Shown one piece after another: positions 1-5,255 of a DNA stretch of 5,255 nucleotides. Position numbers and translations under genes: made by a program. Each line of letters starts with the position of its first letter. Position 1 is the first letter of the stretch. The notes under the pieces are model-generated. The model was given only the letters and a program-made list of their open reading frames with translations, made no database searches and was not told where the DNA came from. The stretch comes from an uncultured Mycoplasmatota bacterium (GTDB lineage Bacteria; Bacillota_I; Bacilli_A; RF39; UBA660), in contig CAMJMP010000078.1 in the NCBI GenBank assembly GCA_946407055.1, positions 1 through 5,255 of the forward strand, in the 5' to 3' direction.

Positions 1-1615
1 GTTTAACTTGACCTGCATTTAACATTATGTCATATATTTCACAAGCATTAGCTATTGTGCTTGAAAAACCTATTGTTATTTGGTTTGAATTGATTTGTAT
101 TGGTGCTATATCGTCAACACCCGTTTGAAATACACCGCTACCACTTAATTCATATTCAGTTCCATTTATAATAACTTTGCAAGTAGCTAGTGGATTTGTT
201 TTGTTATAAGCAAAACTTAATGTATAATTCCCATTTGCAACATTTTGAGTTTGATACAAAAGATTATCTTGGAGTAATATAGAAAAACCATTAGCTGAAT
301 TATCATTTGTAGTTCTTTCTACATTTCCATACCAATATTCATAAACTTGCCCTTCTTCCAACACTTCTTGTGCAAAGAACCTAGTATTTCTTAATACATT
401 ATTACCTCCAGCTTCACTAAAAGTATTAGTTATACCACTTTCAGCGTTTTGAATAACTTGGTTTATTTGCTGTATATTATAATAGTTATTATCTAAATCA
501 TTTGTAATAGTTGTTGTTTTTTCAGTTAATTGTATAATTTCTCCTTCTGCTTTATTTACTTTATATTCAGTACGCATTAACTTATTGTTTATATCATTAG
601 TATTATCAACATAATCAACAACACTATCTATAATTGATGGTGCTTGTATTGTTGAGCTTAATCCATCTGGACTATTTAAAGTATATCTTAATACAACGCT
701 ATTATATCCACCTATATTTACTTGGTCGCCTAATTCTATATAGGGCAGTCCTTCCCAATTAGCCTCATAAGCAACATAACCAAACCCGTGTAATTGGTCA
801 TATAAATCATCAATGTATGTTTGTCTTAAATCCTGAGTATAAGCAAAAGGGTTATTATTTATTACTATTTTATGAACACCATTTAAAGCTATATCAGCAT
901 CATCTTGTTTTACTACATATTCCCCTTCAATATCTTGCATTCCTAATATAACTTGATTTATTTTCCAAGTAGTTCTTTTATATTCTGGATCGCTTATTTG
1001 ATAATTTACTAAAGTGAATGTGTCATTTCCTACTAACTTTAGTTCTAATTCATTATTACTGATAACAGCAAAAGTTCCACTAATTTCACATATTGCTTTT
1101 AACACATCCTTTAATGTTTCGTTTTCAACAAACAAATTTTCTTCTAAAGTATTTAAGCCATTTGGAATTGATTGATTTTTTAATAAAACACCGGCTTGGT
1201 CGCATATATTGCTTAACAACCCATATATAGTTGTTGGATATTCGGTAGAAGATGGAGAATATGGGCTGTTAAATAATATTAATTTATCATAAGCAACAAT
1301 ATGGCTAAAAAAGTCATCTGTTCCTTGTTCTTCAAACAACTTAAATGTTCCAAGAAATGTATATTCATATTCTCCATTTACATAAATTCCATCATATAAA
1401 TCAAATTCGTCTAATCCTCTTACATATTCCGTTTCAATATCAAATTCAAGAGTTTTGGCAATAGAATTACCTACAATATTACCTTCATCATAAGCATCTG
1501 CCAAAAGTGACAAGTTTTGTATATAGTATTGAACACCGTTACTATTTATATAACTTTTTCTTTGCGTTGTATATTGATTATAAGCCTGTTTAACATCGTT
1601 ATCTATTACTAACAT
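1..1615 (-). CDS. Tail hub / tail-tip protein with C-terminal lectin-like domain (3' end outside window)
   Basis: An open frame reads from ATG at 1615 to the window edge without a stop (538 codons seen). By position after the tape measure, it should be the tail hub or tip protein that closes the tube and touches the host. Residues 1-315 are beta-rich like gp27/gpJ-type hubs and prophage tail endopeptidase-like proteins. The segment near 279-300 (YVAYEANWEGLPYIELGDQV) matches the usual end of such hubs, where a 'P-x-IELGD' turn precedes the last strands. Residues 320-398 are polar, Asn/Thr/Gln/Ile-rich and probably a helical or coiled-coil linker. From 405 (NNVLRNTRFF) a new beta-rich module starts, with Y/W/F-rich strands and an ending near 526-536 (EIYDIMLNAG), like carbohydrate-binding jelly rolls on clostridial phage tail proteins. 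No catalytic motif is visible. The start shares its A with the previous stop (TAATG) and has GGAG 8 bases upstream. Role confidence is good; the binding target is unknown. Confidence 0.82.
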   Translation of the reverse strand, partial: MLVIDNDVKQAYNQYTTQRKSYINSNGVQYYIQNLSLLADAYDEGNIVGNSIAKTLEFDIETEYVRGLDEFDLYDGIYVNGEYEYTFLGTFKLFEEQGTDDFFSHIVAYDKLILFNSPYSPSSTEYPTTIYGLLSNICDQAGVLLKNQSIPNGLNTLEENLFVENETLKDVLKAICEISGTFAVISNNELELKLVGNDTFTLVNYQISDPEYKRTTWKINQVILGMQDIEGEYVVKQDDADIALNGVHKIVINNNPFAYTQDLRQTYIDDLYDQLHGFGYVAYEANWEGLPYIELGDQVNIGGYNSVVLRYTLNSPDGLSSTIQAPSIIDSVVDYVDNTNDINNKLMRTEYKVNKAEGEIIQLTEKTTTITNDLDNNYYNIQQINQVIQNAESGITNTFSEAGGNNVLRNTRFFAQEVLEEGQVYEYWYGNVERTTNDNSANGFSILLQDNLLYQTQNVANGNYTLSFAYNKTNPLATCKVIINGTEYELSGSGVFQTGVDDIAPIQINSNQITIGFSSTIANACEIYDIMLNAGQVK

Positions 1616-1980
1616 TATACACTCTCCAACTCTATATCAAATTCATCATATATTTCGTCAAGACTATATAAAATAGAATTGGTAGGCTTATTGCTTACTC
1701 TAAATGTTGCTGTTTTATATTTTCTATCGTCTTTACTCCAATATTCTGCTTCAAAATCATCTTGCCATAAAGCATTGTAAGTGGCTAAAGTTGATCCATC
1801 TATTTGAGAAAATTTAACTTTAATAGTTGTTGCCTTTTTTTCGGCTATGTTTCTTCTCACGGTACCATCAGCCATTGTTTTTTTCTTCAAAACAATATCT
1901 TGATTTTCTTGTATTTCATATCCACCACGCAAAATATATCTTAATTTTGTATTTCCTATTTTTAATAAATAATCACTCAT
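1615..1980 (-). CDS. Small distal tail protein (121 aa), Dit/gpM-like by position
   Basis: This 121-residue protein lies between the tape measure and the hub, where siphophages encode a distal tail protein (Dit) or lambda gpM-like connector. It has no signal peptide or membrane segment. The sequence looks beta-rich: a first strand pair around residues 4-15 (YLLKIGNTKLRY), a central 'DGTVRRN...ATTIKVKFSQIDG' stretch at 39-63, an aromatic patch at 73-89 (DDFEAEYWSKDDRKYKT), and an acidic C-terminus. The pattern resembles the small beta-sandwich tail proteins such as DUF6711, but I do not see a clear sequence match to that family. It is far shorter than typical Dit proteins (about 200 residues or more). 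Both ends overlap neighbours by TAATG, so its translation is probably coupled to the tape measure. It is a real gene by context and frame; the exact role is inferred. Confidence 0.8.
   Translation of the reverse strand: MSDYLLKIGNTKLRYILRGGYEIQENQDIVLKKKTMADGTVRRNIAEKKATTIKVKFSQIDGSTLATYNALWQDDFEAEYWSKDDRKYKTATFRVSNKPTNSILYSLDEIYDEFDIELESV
1624..1627 (-). promoter_or_regulatory. Ribosome binding site of the hub gene
   Basis: GGAG lies 8 bases before the ATG at 1615, inside the codons for the Glu-Ser near the end of the small distal protein. It supports the TAATG start of the hub gene. Confidence 0.65.
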
Positions 1981-3845
1981 TATGCTTTAGCCACCTCTCT
2001 ATATTTATTTTCGGTATTAACTACTTCTGCTAATACTTTACCATTAACAACTAATTGAGTTGTATTTTCGGTATTATCTAATAAATTAAATTCAGGAAGT
2101 CCAGCCATAGCCATTTGATAAGTTCCATTAGTTTGAACATTAGCACTCATTTTTTCAGTATTAAAGTCTATTGCTTTTTGCATATCTCTATATACTTTGT
2201 CCATTTCATCTTCAAATCCAACTCCAACACCTTCAGCAAGATATTTACCTATTTCATCCCTAAATACTCTTGATGGAGATTTAATACCAAATACTGATTT
2301 GAACTTTTTAACAATTCCACTTCCTAGACTTTCAACGCTTGATTTTAGTTTTTCCCATTTTTCTTTTATACCGTTCCATAACCCTTGCATTAATTCTTTA
2401 CCAATTGTTTTAAATTTGTCAACAAATTCAAGAAATTTTAATTTTAATTTTTCCATAAGTTCTCCGGCTTTGTTTTTTAAATTTTTAAGTTCGTCCCAAA
2501 TTCCTTGTGCCAAAGATTTAATCAAACTCCACCCAACTTCTCTTATTAAATTTTGACCACCTGATAAAATATTTTTTAAAGCACCAACAGTTCCATCTCC
2601 ACCTTTTATTACTTCAGGAATGGATTTTATAATCCCTTTTACTAATCCTAAAATAAGTTGAACTCCGGCGTCTGTCATTTTATCTATATTTTCGGGGTCT
2701 GACAATTTTTCAAACAATTTAATCATAGTAGCTACTACTTTAGGTATTAAATCATCAATGTTTTCTGATAATCCATCTACTAATTCAGCAATTAAATCTA
2801 ATCCTAGTTCAAATATATCAGGCAACATATCTAAAGCTCCATTAATAAACGCTGTAATAGTATCAATTGCTGCTTTTGATATTTCAGGAAGATTATCTTT
2901 AATTCCTTTTACTAAACTTTTAATTATTTCTAAAGACGTATTAATAAATTTTGGTGCTTCTTCGGCAATAGCAGTAGCCATATCTGCAATTCCTTTGCCT
3001 AAAGCTTCTGCCATAGCTGGTATTCCTCCAGTAACAAAAGCTTCTTCTAATCCGGTCATTAAATTATTAATGCTTGGCAAAACCTCTCCGCTGATAGTTT
3101 GTGATAAGCCTTGTGCTAAAGTTCCTGTTAAACTATCAAAGTTGTCTTTTAATGTGCTTATTTGTCCAGCAAGAGTTTTGCTTTGCTTTTCCATTGATTT
3201 ATAAAATTTTCCACCTTCACTACTTGCATATTGCATAGCTTTAGTAACTTCTTCTACGCTAATAGCACCTTCTTCATATCGCTTATTAACTTCTTGCATA
3301 GTTTCGCCAGTCATTTCAGCAATAGCTTGTAATGGGTTAAATCCTGCATTAATCATTTGTTTAATGTCTTGCATTGTAACTTTACCTAACGAACTCATTT
3401 GTCCAAAAGCAAGAGCTATACTTTCCATTTTTTCGGCACTGCCTTGTGCAATATCTCCTAAATTAATAGTTGCGTCATAGGCTTCATCTGCTGTCATACC
3501 ATACTGCATTAATAATTGAGTTGTTTTAGCAAGTCCTTTTAATTCATAAGGCGTTTGGGCACCAACTTTTTTTAGTTTTTGAATAATTTTTCTTGCTTCA
3601 TCTGCTGACCCTGTCATTACTTCAAAACTTGTTTGTAATTGTTCTATCTGACTATTGAATTTGACACCATTAGCTAATGCACCTGCCATAGCTGTAGAAA
3701 CAGCACCAACAGCAACACCCATTGCTTTAAATCCTGTTTTAGCTAAACTTTGCATTTTAGAAAGACCTTTAGAAAAACCACTATCATCTAAGTCAGTTTC
3801 AATAACAACTTTTCCATCAGCAAATAATTGTATATTTAATTTCAT
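1980..3845 (-). CDS. Phage tail tape measure protein (TP901-type, 621 aa)
   Basis: This protein sets tail length, fills the tube during assembly, and is ejected ahead of the DNA. Seen in order: leader MKLNIQLFAD (1-10); a hydrophobic Gly/Ala-rich segment (41-62); the conserved tape-measure N-terminal block (about 63-250) with 'FNSQIEQLQTSFEVMTGS', 'TPYELKGLAKTTQLLMQYG' and 'NAGFNPLQAIAEMTG'; hydrophobic repeats of about 22 residues (296-412); a Lys/Glu/Trp-rich helical region (435-505); the near-universal 'FGIKSPSRVFRDEIG' motif (519-533) followed by 'YLAEGVGVGFE'; and a C-terminal tail ending 'LVVNGKVLAEVVNTENKYREVAKA'. At the rule of thumb of about 0.15 nm per residue it predicts a tail near 90 nm. 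The start has AAAGGA 6 bases upstream and lies 19 bases after the Gp15 stop. The frame is intact from end to end. Confidence 0.96.
   Translation of the reverse strand: MKLNIQLFADGKVVIETDLDDSGFSKGLSKMQSLAKTGFKAMGVAVGAVSTAMAGALANGVKFNSQIEQLQTSFEVMTGSADEARKIIQKLKKVGAQTPYELKGLAKTTQLLMQYGMTADEAYDATINLGDIAQGSAEKMESIALAFGQMSSLGKVTMQDIKQMINAGFNPLQAIAEMTGETMQEVNKRYEEGAISVEEVTKAMQYASSEGGKFYKSMEKQSKTLAGQISTLKDNFDSLTGTLAQGLSQTISGEVLPSINNLMTGLEEAFVTGGIPAMAEALGKGIADMATAIAEEAPKFINTSLEIIKSLVKGIKDNLPEISKAAIDTITAFINGALDMLPDIFELGLDLIAELVDGLSENIDDLIPKVVATMIKLFEKLSDPENIDKMTDAGVQLILGLVKGIIKSIPEVIKGGDGTVGALKNILSGGQNLIREVGWSLIKSLAQGIWDELKNLKNKAGELMEKLKLKFLEFVDKFKTIGKELMQGLWNGIKEKWEKLKSSVESLGSGIVKKFKSVFGIKSPSRVFRDEIGKYLAEGVGVGFEDEMDKVYRDMQKAIDFNTEKMSANVQTNGTYQMAMAGLPEFNLLDNTENTTQLVVNGKVLAEVVNTENKYREVAKA
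1991..2000 (-). promoter_or_regulatory. Ribosome binding site of the small distal tail gene
   Basis: AGAGAGGTGG inside the last tape measure codons ends 10 bases before the ATG at 1980, a slightly long spacing. With the TAATG overlap it suggests re-initiation by ribosomes finishing the tape measure. Confidence 0.6.
2607..2960 (-). repeat. Approximately 22-residue protein repeat inside the tape measure
   Basis: Residues about 294-413 of the tape measure carry diverged repeats of the form Pro-acidic-aliphatic, five or six residues, then [IL]xx[LF][IV]xG, ending in a hydrophobic pair before the next Pro. Prolines fall at residues 298, 320, 342, 368 and 410, so the spacing is 22, 22, 26 and 42 (about two units). 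The repeats are recognisable as protein but not as DNA, so duplication is old or the pattern is kept by structure. Such hydrophobic periodic regions are common in tape measures. Confidence 0.6.
3816..3845 (-). other. 'NIQLFA' leader motif at tape measure N-terminus
   Basis: The first ten codons encode MKLNIQLFAD. From memory, a closely similar leader (M-x-x-x-N-[LI]-Q-L-F-A) opens many otherwise unrelated structural proteins of Bacillota phages, including major capsid, scaffold and tape measure proteins. After it, the sequence moves directly to the tape measure's own 'GKVVIETDLDDSGF'. Whether the leader works as a peptide or as an mRNA element is not shown by this sequence. Confidence 0.6.
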
Positions 3846-3851
3846 AATTAT

Positions 3852-3857
3852 TCCTTT
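3852..3857 (-). promoter_or_regulatory. Ribosome binding site of the tape measure gene
   Basis: AAAGGA lies 6 bases before the ATG at 3845 and fixes this as the start. It sits in the 19-base gap after the Gp15 TAG stop, so the tape measure has its own initiation site and is not joined to Gp15 by overlap. Confidence 0.8.
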
Positions 3858-3864
3858 CTAGATT

Positions 3865-4425
3865 CTACCAAAAAGCCTCGGCAAAATCATTTTCTTTTTC
3901 TTCTTGCGTCCTATTGTCAGGTAACGCATATAATTGTTTTAATTTTTTATATTTTTTTTCTTTATCTTTATCTTTTATTTTGCTTAAATCAATCGCTCTA
4001 TAGCCCATAATCTCACATATCTTATTTTCATCTTTTAAGCCATCAAACAACGACTTAAACTTAAACCAATGTAAATACCCTATTTCATTTAAATCAATGC
4101 CGTATTGGTCTAAAAATGCCGAATAAATGTATTTTGCATCATATTCATAAGAATATATTTCTTTATTTCTCTTTTTTTGATTGTTTTGACTGGTTTTTTT
4201 ATTTTCATTTTCACCTAATGTATAGAACCACAATATACCATCAATAGCAGTTTTTACGTCCGTTATTGGTTCATTATAAAATAATTTTAAGCTCAAGTAT
4301 ATTTTATCTTCTTTAGAAACTTCATTATCTTGCATTAATAGTTCAAATAAAATAAAAGACCTAAAGTTAGTATTAACTTTAAGTCCTTTATATTCGGTTG
4401 GCATTTTATCTATTAATATGTTCAT
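3865..4425 (-). CDS. Bacteriophage Gp15-family protein, probable tail assembly chaperone partner (186 aa)
   Basis: This matches the Gp15 family of Bacillota phages, encoded just upstream of the tape measure, where lambda-like phages place the T part of the G/GT chaperone. Family features include 'VNTNFRSFILFELLMQD' (17-33), 'IDGILWFYTLGE' (61-72), a hydrophilic Asn/Lys/Gln linker (73-90), the core 'YSYEYDAKYIYSAFLDQYG' (91-109), 'YLHWFKFKSLFDGL' (117-130), 'MGYRAIDLSKI' (140-150) and 'KKLKQLYALPDNR' (160-172). The length fits the family. It starts inside the stop of the upstream gene (ATGA) with AGGA 7 bases before ATG; an in-frame Met at residue 8 lacks such a site. Family membership is quite sure. 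The chaperone role comes from gene order, not a seen motif. The gene also holds a strong hairpin (codons 12-25) and a slippery heptamer (codons 83-85), listed separately. Confidence 0.9.
   Translation of the reverse strand: MNILIDKMPTEYKGLKVNTNFRSFILFELLMQDNEVSKEDKIYLSLKLFYNEPITDVKTAIDGILWFYTLGENENKKTSQNNQKKRNKEIYSYEYDAKYIYSAFLDQYGIDLNEIGYLHWFKFKSLFDGLKDENKICEIMGYRAIDLSKIKDKDKEKKYKKLKQLYALPDNRTQEEKENDFAEAFW
4171..4177 (-). promoter_or_regulatory. Candidate -1 slippery heptamer A_AAA_AAG in the Gp15 gene
   Basis: Codons 83-85 read CAA AAA AAG, giving A_AAA_AAG in the zero frame, the most slippery bacterial heptamer. A -1 shift would add Glu-Lys and stop at the TAA at 4163-4165, giving an 87-residue protein without the conserved C-terminal core. 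Only weak AU-rich stems follow: 4149-4153 with 4159-4163 (spacer 7) or 4141-4146 with 4151-4156 (spacer 14). The run lies in an A-rich Lys linker, so chance is a serious alternative. Confidence 0.3.
4352..4391 (-). other. 18-bp RNA hairpin inside the Gp15 coding sequence
   Basis: The sense RNA from 4391 down to 4352 folds into one uninterrupted stem: arm AUAAAGGACUUAAAGUUA, loop AUAC, arm UAACUUUAGGUCUUUUAU. Sixteen pairs are Watson-Crick and two are G-U (4386/4357 and 4382/4361). In an antisense transcript those two would be A-C mismatches, so the structure suits the sense mRNA. It covers bases 35-74 of the gene (codons 12-25), beyond the initiation footprint, and hides an AAAGGA inside its 5' arm. 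The 3' arm runs into a U-rich stretch. It could be an attenuator, an RNase III or other processing site, or a translation modulator; function is not shown. Confidence 0.65.
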
Positions 4426-4757
4426 CTTTTTATCCTATCAGGACTATATTTACTAACTTTTGCTTGAAATTCATTATATTGCGTTTCTCTAGCATTGATT
4501 ATATCCTCATAGGCATTTAAACATTGGTTTAAACTATCTTTATCACCAAATAGTTTTTTGCTTGTTCCTTCGCCTAAAACATAATCAAGAAAGTCTTTTA
4601 TCACTTTACATTCCTGCCTTATGCCTTCGGCTGGTGTTAATTCTTTTGTTTTTAGTTCTTCGGCTTTATCAAAAACCTCTTTGCTTCCCTTTTCTATTTT
4701 TTCAAGTAGGTCTGCATCAGTAAAGTCTATTTCCAACTCTACCCCATTAATTTTCAT
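4422..4757 (-). CDS. DUF6673-like putative tail assembly chaperone (111 aa)
   Basis: This small acidic helical protein lies between the major tail protein and Gp15, the slot of the gpG-type tail assembly chaperone. The opening 'MKINGVELEIDFTDADLLEKIEK' resembles the family I know as DUF6673 ('INGVELELDFxDAD..EK'). It is followed by 'PAEGIRQECKVIKDFLDYVLGEGTSKKLFGDKDSLNQCL' (42-80), with a repeated acidic/aliphatic helix pattern and a 'G-x-G-[TS]' turn before 'KLFG', and a basic end (SPDRIKR). No signal peptide or membrane segment is seen. It has the best ribosome binding site in the window and begins 17 bases after the tail protein stop. Its TGA overlaps the Gp15 start, and Gp15 lies in its -1 frame. 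The chaperone function is inferred from size and position. Confidence 0.88.
   Translation of the reverse strand: MKINGVELEIDFTDADLLEKIEKGSKEVFDKAEELKTKELTPAEGIRQECKVIKDFLDYVLGEGTSKKLFGDKDSLNQCLNAYEDIINARETQYNEFQAKVSKYSPDRIKR
4433..4436 (-). promoter_or_regulatory. Ribosome binding site of the Gp15 gene
   Basis: AGGA lies 7 bases before the ATG at 4425 and inside the last codons of the upstream gene. Together with the ATGA overlap it indicates coupled but genuine initiation of Gp15, and it decides this start over the internal ATG at 4404. Confidence 0.7.
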
Positions 4758-4762
4758 TGTTC

Positions 4763-4768
4763 CCTCCT
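4763..4768 (-). promoter_or_regulatory. Strong ribosome binding site of the DUF6673-like gene
   Basis: A full AGGAGG, followed by one more G, lies 5 bases before the ATG at 4757, in the 17-base gap after the major tail gene. It is the closest match to the anti-Shine-Dalgarno sequence in the window, which fits a chaperone needed in larger amounts than the tape measure. Confidence 0.85.
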
Positions 4769-4774
4769 ATTTTC

Positions 4775-5255
4775 TTATAAACTTACATCAGTATCAGCAG
4801 TAAAAGTTGCAACTGAACTATCACTATTTAACGTAGCTGTTCCTGTTATTCTTTTACCAGTAGCTCTAAATGTTCCGCTATAAGTATATGCATCCATTGA
4901 ATCGCCTTCAGCGTCGCCAATTATAGCATATTCTCTTTTAGTAGCTTTATATCCATTGCCACTGACTTGTGAAAAGTCTACTGTTACAATATTTCTTCTT
5001 GCTTCAGTTCCGGTTTTTTCTCCATCTAGTATTTCAACCATTTCATCATGTACTAGATCGCCTTTGTATTGGTCAAAACCAAAATCAATACTTGGAGAAT
5101 ATCCAGTAACATCAGTAGTTTCAAATTCTTCATCAACATATTGTCTTGAATATTCGCTTGGGTTTTTAGAACCGCTTAAAGTAGTAAATCCACGCATTCT
5201 ATTAAATGTTTCAGTTCCAGTTCCCATATTTCCAAAGAATGAAACTTTATCACTT
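4775..5255 (-). CDS. Major tail (tube) protein, 5' end outside window
   Basis: This is the subunit that polymerises into the tail tube. The frame is open to the right edge. Codons before the internal ATG at 5227 read SDKVSFFGN, and this family typically begins close to 'SDKVSFYG', so the true start lies a few codons beyond the window. Family blocks follow: 'FNRMRGFTTLSGSKNPSEYS', 'RQYVDEEFETTDVTGYSPSI', 'DFGFDQYKGDLVHDEMVEIL', 'DGEKTGTEARRNIVTVDFSQ', 'YKATKREYAIIGDAEGDSMD' and 'AYTYSGTFRATGKRITGTAT'. At about 160 residues it is a single tube domain, with no added Ig-like domain: it ends soon after 'SVATFTADTDVSL'. It lies directly upstream of the chaperone pair and tape measure, as expected for a siphophage tail module. 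Confidence 0.9.
   Translation of the reverse strand, partial: SDKVSFFGNMGTGTETFNRMRGFTTLSGSKNPSEYSRQYVDEEFETTDVTGYSPSIDFGFDQYKGDLVHDEMVEILDGEKTGTEARRNIVTVDFSQVSGNGYKATKREYAIIGDAEGDSMDAYTYSGTFRATGKRITGTATLNSDSSVATFTADTDVSL

Noticed and set aside
708..744. 7-bp inverted repeat CCTATAT / ATATAGG within the hub gene
   Set aside because: Short stem with a 20-base loop inside coding sequence; no support for function.
1960..2012. 8-bp inverted repeat (AATAAATA / TATTTATT) flanking the start of the small distal gene
   Set aside because: Only A-U pairs with a loop over 30 bases; expected by chance in DNA of this composition.
2472..2478. A_AAA_AAC heptamer in frame in the tape measure gene (LKNK segment)
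   Set aside because: Such heptamers arise readily in Lys/Asn-rich, A-rich genes; no reason for a second product here and no strong stem seen after it. It also warns that the Gp15 heptamer could be chance.
4422..4424. Possible TGA-as-Trp recoding (code 4 or 25) given the AT-rich sequence
   Set aside because: The Trp codons I checked are TGG, the long genes have no in-frame TGA, and the one TGA sits exactly at an ATGA gene overlap.
1827..4803. Plus-strand open frames at 1827-2033, 2197-2556, 2758-3204, 3655-3861 and 4621-4803
   Set aside because: All lie antisense to well-supported minus-strand genes, are Ser/Pro/Ile/Phe-rich as expected for reverse readings of AT-rich genes, and show no family likeness.
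1..5255. Defence system, toxin, CRISPR array, tRNA, attachment site or mobile element hidden in the window
   Set aside because: The whole window is filled by tail genes with intact frames; no repeat array, tRNA-like fold, terminal inverted repeats or integrase was seen.

Overview
The window is a piece of the tail-morphogenesis operon of a siphovirus-type phage or prophage from a low-GC Gram-positive host. It is AT-rich (about 30% GC by eye). Every real gene lies on the minus strand, the genes are packed with overlaps or gaps under 20 bases, and start sites carry AGGA/AGGAGG-type ribosome binding sites. Trp is encoded by TGG wherever I checked and one gene ends in TGA, so nothing suggests a recoded genetic code. 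The protein families (Gp15, DUF6673-like, TP901-type tape measure, 'SDKVSF..' tail protein) are those seen in phages of Bacillota such as Clostridia and Listeria. I cannot name the host, or say whether this is a free phage or an integrated prophage.

In transcription order (high to low coordinates) the window holds six genes: the major tail tube protein (start outside the window), a DUF6673-like putative tail assembly chaperone, a Gp15-family second chaperone-like protein, a 621-residue tape measure protein, a 121-residue small distal tail protein, and the first 538 residues of a tail hub / tail-tip protein that runs off the left edge. The two middle chaperone-like genes overlap by ATGA. Tape measure, small distal protein and hub are joined by TAATG stop-start overlaps. 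No promoter or classical terminator was found, and no stretch over 20 bases lies outside a gene. The genes fit one assembly path: tube subunits polymerise around the tape measure, which the chaperone pair probably keeps soluble; the small distal protein and hub form the tip, and the hub's C-terminal beta-rich part probably contacts the host surface.

The backbone is ordinary, and I see no defence island, RNA gene, CRISPR array or insertion sequence. The most unexpected signal is at the nucleic-acid level. Codons 12-25 of the Gp15 gene form an uninterrupted 18-base-pair hairpin with a 4-base loop, perfect in the sense RNA (two positions are G-U) and followed by a U-rich stretch. The same gene carries an in-frame A_AAA_AAG slippery heptamer in its Lys-rich linker. 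Other points are the recurrent 'NIQLFA' leader at the tape measure N-terminus, a 22-residue repeat in the tape measure, and a lectin-like domain on the hub.
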